From: Begonia masoniana
Lineage: Eukaryota; Streptophyta; Magnoliopsida; Cucurbitales; Begoniaceae
Assembly: GCA_022432975.1 (NCBI GenBank)
Contig: CM039509.1
Location: 1,791,982-1,855,981 of the forward strand
Direction of reading: 5' to 3'
DNA length: 64,000 bases
Positions 21,882-33,621 of the stretch are shown here, piece after piece; the stretch's first letter is position 1, and each line of letters starts with the position of its first letter. Under the pieces are notes generated by a model. That model saw nothing but the letters and a program-made list of their open reading frames with translations. It searched no databases and was not told where the DNA came from. Position numbers and translations under genes: made by a program.

Positions 21882-23018
21882 GCGTTTGTAAAGAGAATAT
21901 CTAAATATTTAATTTGTTGGTTGTGCAAAGTTTGAGGCCTATTTTCTAAACAAAAAAAAAAAAAACATAAAAGATTAAGAGCTTAAGTTAAACCGACTCT
22001 AAATTTAGAGAATTATTTCAAATGAAATACATTATTTTTACTAGAGTAATGAAAAATATCTCATATTCCATATAAAATTAGTTAGATATTTGATATTTCC
22101 GTATTCGATAGTTAGATCGGGCAGTTGGTTGAAGATTTACAAACTTAGAAATTTGGAGAGCATGCAAATTAAGAAAAATTTTTCATTTGAAGAACTTTGA
22201 ACTGCAAGCAATTAGAAGTAGTTTAGCAGTAAATTAGGGTTATTTAGTTTTTATTAAGCATAAAGAAGAACATGGAGAGGGAGAGAGCAATTATCTGTCT
22301 TCGACGCCTACCCAGTACCCAGTGAGGAAGATTGCAAAGAGAGCTCAAAATATTGAAGAATTAGAAGCCGGTTCACTTTTTATTATTAGCTTAGAGGTTG
22401 ACTCGATTGGGTTCCAGTTTTGGACTCAAACCAAGCTAAATCGGCCAATCTTGATTGAACTTCACCGAATCATGAAATTCATTTATGGTTCGGTTCGAAC
22501 AAATACGAGTAGAGTTCAAATGGAACTACAAGCTAAGCTCAAGTTTGTGTCGAGATCAGGCCGGGTTTGGATTGAGTTTTATATTGAAGGGCTCGTCATG
22601 ATCCTAGTGACTCCGTCGGAGAAAAGCCGACGGAATGACCCGCCTTCATGAAACCAGCCTAGGTCGAGCCCGATTCCAACGAGAGAGAGTTGAAGCTGAA
22701 GTGTCATCAGGGAAGAAGAAAGCCAGTTCAGTTGGCTGTATTTTGATTGGGGGAAGACTAAAAAGCTAAACCCGTCTCTGCAACAATCAATTCAAGGCTG
22801 TTCTCTTTTCACCATTTCCTCACAGCACCATTAATTCACACTCAACTTTCTCTTTTGTCAATCTTCATCCGTTACTTCTCTCTCTCTCTTCTCTCTTTCT
22901 CTCTCTAAACTTTGACATAATCCATCTTCAGCTCAACTTCTTCATATTGACCAAACGTGTGTATATTTAAACCCAAGAACTGACACCAACTCTTGGGTAG
23001 TTTTCTATTTGTCCATTG
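21882..23018. other. Intergenic region upstream of the IDA-like gene
   Basis: Contains a reading frame at 22322-22651 without recognisable features. CT-rich sequence near 22870-22905 and a TATA-like TATATTTA at about 22962 belong to the promoter of the next gene. Confidence 0.5.
22962..22969 (+). promoter_or_regulatory. Probable TATA box of the IDA-like gene
   Basis: TATATTTA about 55 bases before the start codon, preceded by a CT-rich tract. This predicts a very short 5' UTR. Confidence 0.5.
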
Positions 23019-23363
23019 ATGGGTCTGAAAGAGCTTTCGCCATTTCTGTTGCTGCTGATTTCTGTTTTAACCCTAGTCATCTCCATTAGAGAGGAGGAAG
23101 CTCCCCACAGAATCCATGGCTTCATCTATCAAAACCATGGAAGCAGCCATAGCCATAGCCATAGCCATCGCCATAGCCAGAGGCATAAAATGATCAGCAG
23201 GAGGCATTTCTTCCGCGGCAGAGGGCAAATACTGGTCAGACCCACTCTACCACATTTCCCACCCAAGGCTCACCCCATCCCGCCCTCCGGTCCATCGTGC
23301 CGGCATAACGGCCTCGTTCGAGGCCACCTTTTTGTCCGCTCGGCCGTGGCCAGAGGCCAATGA
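23019..23363 (+). CDS. IDA-like (IDL) secreted peptide precursor
   Basis: Precursor of a small extracellular peptide of the INFLORESCENCE DEFICIENT IN ABSCISSION family, whose mature dodecamer signals through HAESA-type receptor kinases in cell separation. The intronless frame encodes 114 residues. Residues 1-22 form a signal peptide (PFLLLLISVLTLVISI). Residues 40-56 are His/Ser-rich, encoded by AGCCAT repeats. Residues 86-97 are PIPPSGPSCRHN, matching the IDA core PIPPSxPSKRHN except for Cys at the usual Lys position. About 17 residues follow the core, a longer tail than many family members have. The first base triplet upstream (TTG) is not a start; ATG at 23019 is used. Confidence 0.82.
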   Translation: MGLKELSPFLLLLISVLTLVISIREEEAPHRIHGFIYQNHGSSHSHSHSHRHSQRHKMISRRHFFRGRGQILVRPTLPHFPPKAHPIPPSGPSCRHNGLVRGHLFVRSAVARGQ

Positions 23364-24521
23364 GCCAGCCTGATAAAATAGCCCCTTCTCATAGTCTGTC
23401 CAATACATTTCATCAACTCAGCAATGAGAATTGTTCATAATGTTATACCAAAAATGTGTCTTCCTAGACAAACTAATCATCTCTGCTTTTCTTTTCTAGT
23501 GAACTGTAAAAGTTTCACAAATAAAATCTTTTTTCACTTTCACTATATCTTTCAATTTGTTCGTTGAAATTCAATCTATAAATTACATAATTCATAATAA
23601 AAAAAAAACAAAGAGAGAAGAAGAGGCTTCAAAGTGTAGTTTTATGGCCAATAGAAAAATGAAAAACATATTTGACTAAAAGAAAACACCTTCAAAAGAT
23701 ACTGCTACTCATGAACAAATACTGCTACAGACCATCATCCTAATGGGAATTAACAAATAAATCCACATGTAATTACTAAATTGAATAAAAAGGCATCAAT
23801 AGAAAATTCACAATAACTGCTGTGAAAATGCATTTTAAATGTAAACCAGTAAACATAGTAATATGGTATCCAAAGTCAGATTCTCCATTCCAATCTTATC
23901 TCCTTGATGTATAATTCAAATTAGAAGTTATTTCAATCTTAAAACTGCACAAATCATCAGCTAAATGATGTGCTCCTAGATTATACATTAATCAAACACT
24001 GCCTTCCTCTGTAACTTTTCCACAATAATTTAGATGTAGATGCCAAGTTCCAAAAAGAATTCATTTTTCACTTTTAAAAAACGAAGGAACACATATATAT
24101 GGTCCATGTCATGCTGAATTAAGGAAGGCTAATCCCAGAAAGAGCATAAGGCGCAACTGAAATAATTTTTCAAATAGTAAACATGAGCATTCTCTACCAT
24201 TACCATATAGGGTCCACCCTCTTCTTATGAATATAATAGCTCAACTATTAACAAAACGGGGCCAGATATCCATCTTAATTGGAAGGAAGACTATGTAAAT
24301 AGCAAATCCATTAAGTTATATATTATTTCTGACAATGTAGTTGAAGGAGACAACAGGAAAAAGTTCGAAGAAATAAGATAAGAAATAAAATCTGCAAAAT
24401 TAATCAGAACAGAGAAATGAAGCATGGCATTTCAAGTAGAATTTAGTTTCCTCAAAAGAAATGCAGCTATCAATCTTTAACCTGACTATGACCTCTTCAA
24501 AAAACTTCTATTCATAATAGG
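23364..24521. other. Convergent intergenic region
   Basis: 3' flanks of the IDA-like gene (+) and the BolA gene (-). No further gene or clear repeat is seen. Confidence 0.55.
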
Positions 24522-26907
24522 TTACTTTTGACCAGATGCTTCACTGGGTGTCCTTGTAGTCATCTGATCAACCGCATGTACAGTGCTCTGAAGCTCTTCC
24601 CAAATAGCTTTGTACACCATCCTCTGCCTATTTACAGCTGACTGTCCCTCAAAGGCTGAAGAGACAACATCAATGCTGCAGATGTGCATTAACTTCGTTC
24701 AGTAATTAATTCTTGACAAATTATCATTCTAACTAAAAATTCTGACTGACAGAACATATCTTTAAAACTGAACATGCTGCATAGACAGGTGAAAAACTGT
24801 CACAGAATGCAAGTGCACAGCTTTAAAACTAAACATCCTATATGGACACGTGAAAAGCTGTGATAGAATGATAGTATAATCATATAATCGACATACTTTT
24901 ATGGATCAAACAAAGAGGCTGCCAATGAATGAAACTACAATCATACAAACGAGTGACTTGAGGAAAATTTACATCATGCTGTTATTTGTTTCACAAAGAC
25001 AACACAGGTCAATTTTGAGAGAAGATTCTAAATCTCAAGACTACTACAACAAAAAAAAATATACCTAGACAATTTATTTCGAACATACAAGAAAAAAATG
25101 ATCAATTATCATAAGCAACTATATCACATTTATTACTTGTTTTACGTTGCTGGGACAACAAGAAAACAGTTGTTTCTACTCCCGCTTTGTAGATGTAAAG
25201 ATGGAACGGTTTTTACCGTAGCATAACAGAATTTCACTTGAACATAATTAGAGAGTCACTGACCTTATTGAAAAGGTGAAGTTCATGGGCATTACTTTTC
25301 CACTCGAACAATTAAAATCATACTTTCAAAAGTATGGTACTTTCCAACAGAATGGGCAAACGTTCAAGCTGTATGGATGATAATGAAATATAATTCCACT
25401 GCTATTCTATTCCATTACTTTTTGGTCTTGCTTACCAATATACTACATTTCGATGGCCGAGCTCCATCTAAATCTAGACCAATAACCTTTCGATTGGACA
25501 AGTATCCGCATTATATGTTATAACTCCGCATTATATGTTATAACCATTAAATTATCAGCATGTTCAAATGAGAATCCTAAACGTCTATCCAAATTGTGTT
25601 TTACTTCTGTTGTATCACACAATATGGACTGCAGCTTGTGTGCTCAATTAGACATAGTATGTTTTGAATAAAGTAAACCGGGAAACCATGTCCTTCCTTG
25701 GATTTCGTCCAAACAAAAAACGAAGAAAATTATGGCAATAACTAATAAACCTTCAAATTAGTAAAAATATTCATGATGGAAAACAGAACTATTCAATGAG
25801 AAACACATACAAGATAATCAAGTATATTAAAAGAGAACTCTATGTTTTAATGCATAGAACCATGATAATGTGGCAGACCTATCTACATTATTTTGGTAAA
25901 ATGACAGTAAGAGTTACGTCACCTGACGTGTCGGCCATCACCATAAGCATCCTTCACAGTGACCGATTCTGCACTTAACTGCTCCTTGATCTGTACAAGA
26001 AATTGTAAACGTCTCATTGAAAATATATATCTAAACAAGCACAAACAAGAAAAGGGAAATAAATACCTTTTAAAAGTTTGAGAATAGGATTAATTGAAAC
26101 GTTAAAAATGTGAACATACAATTTCCTCAATTTAATAATATGACTGAAATATGGCTGCAACTTTAATCAAAAGAAACATACTAATCACATGGAAGCTCCA
26201 ATGCTCTTTAATCTTCTAGAAGTAAATACATATGGCAATAATAAAGTTAGGGTTATTATAGTAAGGAACGGAAATAGAACTTCCTAGAGAGCGAAGGCCA
26301 ATTTCAAACTGCTTTCGAAAAAAGCCCTTTTGTTTTGACTGAAAAATTACGCAAAACACATCAACCTTAGAAGATAAGTTGAATACCAAAATTACTCGAA
26401 CAGATTCTTTCATATTTTTTTATATGTCACTCACTGCTGGATGAAGCTTTATTCGACGGAGAAGATAGAAATGTTAATCTTAACGAATAATCGAACAGGA
26501 AAAGGAGAAGAAAATAAAATCAACAGAAAACATGGGAAAATCAAACCAAGCACGACTCTTATAGTTGAAAATTAAGGATCGAAAAAAAAAAAAAGAGGAA
26601 ATGGAACCTTGCTCTGCATGGACTGCAACAGCGGCGAATCAATGGAGCCGGCATCATTGACTTGCGAGGCTCGAGTACTCGTACTCAAGTTCCTAGCAAA
26701 CCCACATCGGAAAAATCCTCCGTCAGTTCCGGTACTGGTACCACAGGGAAAATGGCGCCGGCTATGGCGTTTGGGGATGGCGATAAGGGTGGCGGCAATA
26801 GTACGTTGGTAGAGAACGAATAAGGGTTTGGGATAATAAGCGAGCAGCGGAAGAGCTCGACGAAAAGCAAGGTATGGAGTTGTCATGGCGGCTATCGTCT
26901 TCGCCAT
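24522..26907 (-). CDS. BOLA4: BolA-like protein, organelle-targeted
   Basis: BolA proteins pair with monothiol glutaredoxins in iron-sulfur cluster handling and redox signalling. Minus-strand exons 26608-26907, 25923-25990 and 24522-24675 join in frame to 173 residues. The first 90 residues are basic and rich in Ser, Thr and Arg ([27 protein letters not shown]), a plastid/mitochondrial targeting peptide. The BolA domain follows: [49 protein letters not shown] and [10 protein letters not shown]. The pattern resembles Arabidopsis BOLA4 more than BOLA1 or BOLA2. Met at 26886 is an alternative start. The intron between exons 2 and 3 is 1.25 kb. Confidence 0.92.
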
Positions 26908-27900
26908 CCGATCGTGTCAACACACACCAGAGCAAACCAATCCTACTTAAGAGTTTCGCCTTCCACCTTCTTTGCTATGATTTTATGAAGAATTTAATTG
27001 ACTGAAATTCCTTAAAAATTTTAGCAAAAAGTCCAATTATACCCTTAGACTACTATGATTTCCAACTCATAGACTATATTTGAATACAAACCAACTCTTA
27101 TATTATCTCCAAATAACAAGTCAGCACTCATCATTCCGTCGCGTTTTGTTAAATACACGTGCAATCGCCTGCGTTTAATCTGTCATCTTCATTTTTTTTC
27201 TATAATTTATGATAAAATTCGTCGATGTTTCACGGTTTTCATTTGCAATTATCATTTTAATCTACCGTGTTTATATTGATTGGGTTGATTTCTTTAATAC
27301 ACTTGGTATTATTATTACGTGTGTTATAAACCGATCTAAACCAACATATCTGGTCTGGGTTTTGTTAGTTTTTAAATTTCACTGAACCTACGTTTGACAT
27401 ATGCAAAGTAGAAAGTAACGAAACTGAATTATTATTAAACTTTTAAAAAAATAATCAATTTTTGGTTTGAATTAACTGAAAATTTTGAGAAATTTTTTTT
27501 ATTATATTTTGGTAGTATTTAATATAATTAATCATGCTTAATTATTAATTTTATAATTACTAATAAGAAATAAAATCAAGGATAATTAAAAATCATAACA
27601 ATTAAATTTTGAATTATATTTAGTTAGAAGGATTGAGTTAATATTAATTCAGATTTTTCACCCATCCCCCCCTATATGCCCGCCCTTTCTCCGCTTCTTT
27701 ATTCCTCTTCGTCATCAAAATTACGCCTTCGTGTTGATAAGAAATAGAGACTATTATCCGGCAAGTGTTAGATAAATCCTTAAAAATGAAGAAATAAGGT
27801 TTTTTTTTTTTTCGTCATTTTGCCGTAGTTATGTTATGATACACTCTTTTTTCAAGTTATTTCTCATATACTTAAAAACTAGGGTCGATAGTGGGCTGGC
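26908..27900. other. Intergenic, AT-rich
   Basis: Promoter side of the BolA gene, then AT-rich sequence with no gene-like frame. Confidence 0.5.
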
Positions 27901-28016
27901 CCGCTTCAAGATAGTCTAGGCCAAGCCCAACCGACCCGGGAGGAGACCAAGGCTAGGCCTAGTGTGACCATCCTACCAAAGGATGGTCCAAGTTTGGGCC
28001 GGTATGGCCTTTGACC

Positions 28017-28142
28017 ATACCAGGGAGCATAGAAGTTGACCAAGATGAAATCAAAAGATGAAATAGCGGAATCAAAATTGGAATCATCAAGTTCTAACAC
28101 TTTTCTGTTCGCCCTAAAAATCTGTTCGCCATCCAATGCCAA
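28017..28142 (-). pseudogene. Protein disulfide isomerase-like exon fragment
   Basis: On the minus strand the frame reads VLELDDSNFDSAISSFDFIL and VNFYAPW, the start of the first thioredoxin domain of a PDI-like protein (PDIL5 type). The frame stops matching exactly where the CGHC active site should begin; it reads APWYGQRPY instead. There is no signal peptide before it and no further thioredoxin exon nearby. The following GC-rich segment (27870-28016) is foreign to PDI. I take it as a captured or left-over exon piece. Confidence 0.65.
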
Positions 28143-29930
28143 AAAATATTGAAATGATTGAAGAAATGTGATTTAATTCTTGTATCATAACAAACCTTGA
28201 TATTATCAATTATGACGACAAACAAAGGTTGATCTTGGTAGCTAAGATGTTCATTCAACCTTGAAGGAGAAACGAAGAGTGCCTACAGAAATGGAGATAA
28301 AAACCTAGTTATTAACTGCAAGTATTATAATGGAGATAAAAACATTTTCAGAGCAATAAGTTAATTCTAACAAAAAAATTCTATTAAAATAGAGATATAT
28401 CTGAAAAATAATGTAATTTACATTTCTAGTTGATAAATTTTATTAGGTAATGAAATAAATTATTTCATTTCCAATACATGAATTCTGATATTGGCTTACA
28501 AAATGTTTCCCTTGATAGGAGTGATTGGCTTACTTTTGTTTGTTCCTCCACAAATTGTAAAAATTCACAAGCTTCTAAAGTTAGCAAATGGGGATGATTC
28601 AATCAAGACAAAAGCAAGATGCTTTTCTAGTTTGAGAATCCAATTAGCTTTCTATCAACTATAGATCCATTGTGCAGCCAAAATGTTTCACTTGATTGAT
28701 GAAATTTACTTACTTTTCTTTGTAGATACCTTTAAATTGCATCCATAGTTGAACAAGGAGTTGATTCAGCACCGAAAGCCCACAAACACCTTAATCTTCT
28801 ACCCCGATGCATCATCGTCTCAATATCTTCATATGAAGAAAACATAATAATTATAAAAATGAAAGAATAAGTTCGGTAATACCGAATGGGTGTAATTAAT
28901 AACTATGCCATATGCAGACACAAGGTGCTTTGGACAATAAGCTGGAATTGATGCTAGATAGTTCAAGAGTTGGTGAGTTTTAAAAGAAGGGTCACAATGC
29001 TATAATTTAGAGCAAATTTTAGTTTCTGTTTCTTAATTTGAAAAAGACGTGCTAGAAGCCAAGTCTAGCTTCACTCAGATTTAAAAGACTGCCAAAAAAA
29101 ATTTCACCGATATTTTTTTCACATCTAATAAATTCGGAACTGGTCACAATTTAATTTTGATGAGTAAATTAGTAATAAAGAATATCTTATAACTTGTATT
29201 AGAGAAGAATCAAGAAAACAATTGGATGAATGCTTTACTGATTACGGCATTGGAATTCAAACGAGCACATGGTATCAAACCATAAAAAATCATGTAAAAT
29301 ATCCTAGGCTTTTCTCAATCGCTTCCAATAAAAGGCCTATAAGGAAGGGTCTTCTCCATGCGAGTAGGAATAAAGCAGTAGTAGCCTTGGTGCACATTGA
29401 TCTCGTGATTAAGAGGTTGAGAATCAATCCTCTTTTTACTATGAAAATTACAAGGTGATAGTGGAGGATAGAACAAGTGCCGTTTTCTGAACTTATTTCT
29501 ACTCAGTCGTTTTCAGTCAAGCCTTTCAACATTTATTGATGTTCTTCAAAGTGCAAATGATAACTTAAGTCACCTACAAAAGCAGAAGTTTTAATATAAA
29601 AACATCAATTTGAGATGCAATTTATTTCCACTGATTAGCCAAATTTTATTCAATAGATGCTAGAAAATCAAAAGGGACAAAATCTCTTAATATTTGGCTG
29701 TGTCCTTAAGGACGAAATTGTGTATCAATGTCGGGTTTCCTTTGGGTGATACAACAATTTTACACTTTCTATAAGTCTTTTTAGAGGTCAAGTCTTCAAA
29801 AGGAGATACTATCACCTCCCTTGTTTGATACTTTGTACAAAATATTAAAACAAGCAAACTCCAAATTCCAGCAACATTTTGATGTGATATAAACACTTGA
29901 CGGAATATCAACCCAAAACTAAACACAAAC
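28143..29930. other. AT-rich sequence without recognised genes
   Basis: No convincing coding frame. Some loosely repeated phrases occur (for example AAAATGTTTCCCTTGATAGG near 28501 and a similar stretch near 28680), suggesting old local duplication. Confidence 0.4.
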
Positions 29931-30237
29931 AAAATTTCAATCTAAGAAAAAAACAGCAATCAAAATAAGCAAACACGGAACTAAAATAACCTATAACAAC
30001 ATTTAGTTATGAAGATAACTAAAAAACTTTAAACGCTAAGACAACACACTCAATTCGCTAACCTGTATGTTTAAATAATGCCACACAGGATCTGACCCTG
30101 GCTCCACCTCTAGCAGCAATCTTACAATATTTTCTATCTACGACAAGAATGCAAGAAGAAAGTTCAGCAACAGATAGAAGACAAATGACTTGAATGATTA
30201 CCTTTAAAGAAGAATGCAAAATAATTTCAACAAAACA

Positions 30238-30242
<5 letters not shown>

Positions 30243-30272
<30 letters not shown>
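30243..30272. repeat. (AT)n microsatellite
   Basis: About 15 AT dinucleotides in a row. The short reading frames that appear on both strands here (poly Ile-Tyr) are artefacts of it. Confidence 0.97.
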
Positions 30273-30275
<3 letters not shown>

Positions 30276-30571
30276 GTAGCTTCAAGAATACAAGTGTTGA
30301 GCAAACTAACAACACTCTTAGTATTCAACAGAATATTAGGTATTCGGTGACCCTGAAAGTGTCAATGCCATTAAATCTTAGGCACCCAAATTAGTTTCCA
30401 AGATCCATAAGCCAACAAATTTATTCAGTGATGTTACTAAGAAAAGAATCATCAACCTAAATGATAAGCATATTTTATTCAAAATAGTAGACCAATTGAT
30501 ACATAACAATCAAACAAGGAACTACAGGTCCCTATTGCAACACTTGACCAAATATCAACTGAGAACTAAAG

Positions 30572-30990
30572 AAACGAAAACCAGTAGAGCTTTCAATCTA
30601 GGAAAAAAAAAACAGCAATAAAAAAACCAAACCAAGCAAACACCGAGCAAGTAACCTATTGCTGTGACAAACCAGTAGAGCTTTCAATCTAGGAAAAAAC
30701 ATCAATAAAAAAATCAAAACAAGCAAACACCGATCCAGCAGTGACAAACCAGTAGAGCTTTCAATCTAGTCTGGCAAAAAAACAGCAATAAAAAAATCAA
30801 AACATGCAAACACCGAGTCAGCAACCTATTGCTGTGATCCAAAACTAAAGAAACAAAAACTGGAAAAAAACAGCAATCAAAAAATCAAAACAAGCAAACA
30901 CCGAATCAGCAACCTATTGCTGTGATCCAGAACTAAAGAAACAAAAACCAGTAGAGCCACAAACAAACTTTGAACCCAGGGAAAAAAACA
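30572..30990. repeat. Degenerate minisatellite, unit about 85-95 bases
   Basis: Phrases CCAGTAGAGCTTTCAATCTA, then an A-rich run with CAGCAATAAAAAAA, then CAAGCAAACACCGA and AACCTATTGCTGTGA recur in order about five times with gaps and substitutions. A diverged earlier unit lies near 29938-30000. No coding capacity. Confidence 0.85.
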
Positions 30991-32528
30991 GAAATGAAAA
31001 CAAGGAAACATCAACCCAAAAGCTAAGAAAAGGTGAAGAAGACTTCAGATTTAGATTCCATAGTTGCTTATGTTTTAGGCTTCCTTGCTTAAAGCACCGC
31101 TCTCCCTCTTTCAGTCCTGAAACGAGAAGCTTCTCTTCTGGGAAGTTCTTCAAGAATCTCTTTCAACCCTGATGCAATCAAATCACCAAGAAGATATAGC
31201 AACCACTGCTTTCATGAAACATGTTCATCCACAAAAAAAAAAAAAAAAACAGCAGTTTCTGGTTACCTCCTGCTTGCCTTTGAATCTCATAAGCAGATTG
31301 AATCACGCTCTGAATCTGTTTTCCTGTTTGTCTGTGCAAGAAATAAATCTTTTTAGGAAATTCATCATGGAAATGGAGAAATCTACAAACTGCTCTTCAA
31401 CTATAGAGCTTATGCATAATACCTTAGTTTAGTTCTTCCTCGTATCATTTCCTCTTCTGCATGTAGTGCGAGTTTCTGAAATAAATAGCATACTGTTAAT
31501 TACATGATTTACCAATATGTAGCTCATAGAGCCAGCAGATCTTAAAACAGAAATAGAAATTTCATCTCCTTCCAATGTTCGATAGACTTAACACATCCGA
31601 ATCGACCTGGAAAGTGAGCCTTTATAAATTCGTTATATAATTTACTGTTTTTGTGTTTTCGCTTTCGGAATTATGGTTTGATTTCTGACGTTCTTCACAC
31701 GAATCAATTCCTGACATCCTTCAAACGACACATCGAAATGAAAAAACGGCAAACAAAGCAAAGAGTAGACACAAAAAACACTCATGAGAAGCGAAAAAAA
31801 AAAGAAAGAATACATTACACGAATAGGAATAGCCAGATGACAAACCTGAAGCGGACAGCAGCGGAGGCAGAAATCGTTCCCTCGGCTGAAGAAAAGGTAG
31901 CCAACAGAGCAGAAGCACCACACCGAGAGAAAACGAAAGAGGGAGAACAGCGAAACCCCAAGGCGAATCGAGAAGAAAGGGTAAGAACGAAAAGACCACG
32001 GTCAAGCTCGTGTTTTCCCACGGCGGCGAAACGGTGAATTCCATTTCTATATAAATCAAATTTTATTTAGAGATTTAATTTCCAAAAATTAAAATATTAT
32101 TATAATTTACTTTTTTTTATGCAATTAAAATAATAATTATTATTTTTTGGATAAAATCTACAAAACATTAGTTTTAGAATAAACTTCGACGCCACTCGAA
32201 TGCCGTACTAAATTACACGCGAATAAATTAATTTTATTAATTATCTGGTTTAAGGTCGAGGCAAACCACCACAGCTCACGAACCCTAAATTATTTGACGA
32301 CCGTGGCAAAAAAATGCCAGATAAAAATGTTACCCGTGATAATTTAATCGGTGAAACGGTTCGAGATTACAAATTTAAGTAAATGGTCATGACTTAGTCC
32401 ACGCTAGGTTAAATTTGGTAGTTGAAATAAGGATGGATGAACATGTTATGTCCCCCAATGTGATGTTACAACATCTTTGTTCCAAACAACAAACATTAAA
32501 TTGTGCAAAAAAAATAAAATAAAAGAAT
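30991..32528. other. Intergenic; possible minus-strand leader exon
   Basis: Pyrimidine-rich sequence on the minus strand from about 32036 to 31848 ends in CGCTTCAG/GTTTGTCAT, a good splice donor context, and looks like a plant 5' UTR exon. I cannot find a protein-coding continuation downstream. From 32041 to 32528 the sequence is AT-rich. Confidence 0.35.
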
Positions 32529-32591
32529 TTACAATAATGAAACAACAAATATGAGGTTTTGTCTTTTATGGTAATTGCATTGAATGGGAGA

Positions 32592-32600
32592 TGACGTGGC
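32592..32600 (+). promoter_or_regulatory. ABRE/bZIP-type site (first copy)
   Basis: TGACGTGGC contains the ACGTGGC core bound by plant bZIP factors of the ABF/AREB group. A second copy is at 32904-32912, both about 0.7-1.0 kb upstream of the YAK1 start codon. Function is inferred from sequence only. Confidence 0.4.
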
Positions 32601-32903
32601 ATGTGGACGGAGGAGGGTTAAAGTGCACACCGTTGCCCTTAAAAAAAAAAAAATAGAACGAAGAGGTATATCAGTTTGCTGAGAGGTCATTTTTTGAACG
32701 TTTTCGATAGTTTAAGCCGTTTTTCGGCCGAAAAAAAAGTTCAATCTATTTTTTGAACTCATTCGATAGTTGAATCTATTTTTTGAACTCTTCCCGTAGT
32801 TGAGTCTATTTTTTGAATTTTACCCAAAAAAAAAAAAAAATTACAATAATGAAACAACAAATATGAGGTTTTGTCTTTTATGGTAATTGCATTGAATGGG
32901 AGA

Positions 32904-32912
32904 TGACGTGGC
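32904..32912 (+). promoter_or_regulatory. ABRE/bZIP-type site (second copy)
   Basis: Identical TGACGTGGC in the duplicated upstream block, nearer to the YAK1 leader. Confidence 0.4.
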
Positions 32913-33621
32913 ATGTGGACGGGGGAGGGTTAGGGTGCACGTTAATAAGCGTGACATTGGGAGGGGGGAGGGGGGAGGCGCAGGTTATCAAGCGACAGGC
33001 GATTCATGCTTTCTTTTTGTCGTTGAGAAATTGAGGAAAATTTAGAGAAGGAAATGCTTTTGTCCCATTCAGTATCTGAATTTGGAGGAACAGAGACTGT
33101 GGTTTGAGACCAAATTCAATTCATTCACTGCTCTCTCTTTCTCTGTCTCTCTGATGCCCTCTTTTTTGTCAATCGTCGTCGTCTTCATTCACCTCAATCT
33201 GCTTTGATTGTGTCTCAATTATGGTTTGTTCGTGAAAGTTTGGGTCAATTTGATGCTTTTTGGGCGATCGAGTTTGGGATTTCGGTGCTCTAGTTTTTCT
33301 CAATTTGGTATTTATACGTGGGATTGATTCGGTTCTTAATCTCTACGGATCTATGGGTGGGGGTGTGGTGATGTGATGCTGCGAGAGGTTGAATGAAGAA
33401 TAAGGATGGGATTGGAATCGGTTGGTGGGTTTCGTGAATTGGAAGGAGTAAAACCAATATCACAGACCCCATTTGAATTTTGCTGTTATCCGTGATCTGG
33501 TACTTCGCGTTTTTCTTATTCAGCTCTTGTTCTTTGTTGTGTGTAAATTATTGAGTCAATGGAGGTATTGTGCGTCGTCGATTTCTGGATTGCAGCTTGA
33601 TCTGCCACCTGCTTCTTGGTC

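Larger units (their letters stand above)
32529..32940. repeat. Duplicated 100-bp block in the YAK1 upstream region
   Basis: The block 32529-32628 recurs at 32841-32940 with only a few changes. Each block contains TGACGTGGC. Between them lies a short tandem array with a 30-base period (TTGAATCTATTTTTTGAACT-type units at about 32740, 32770 and 32800). Confidence 0.92.

Noticed and set aside
22322..22651. Frame of 109 residues upstream of the IDA-like gene
   Set aside because: No signal, domain or splice context; composition like intergenic sequence.
31172..31432. Plus-strand frame of 86 residues with a poly-Lys run
   Set aside because: It includes a poly-A run and has no conserved features.
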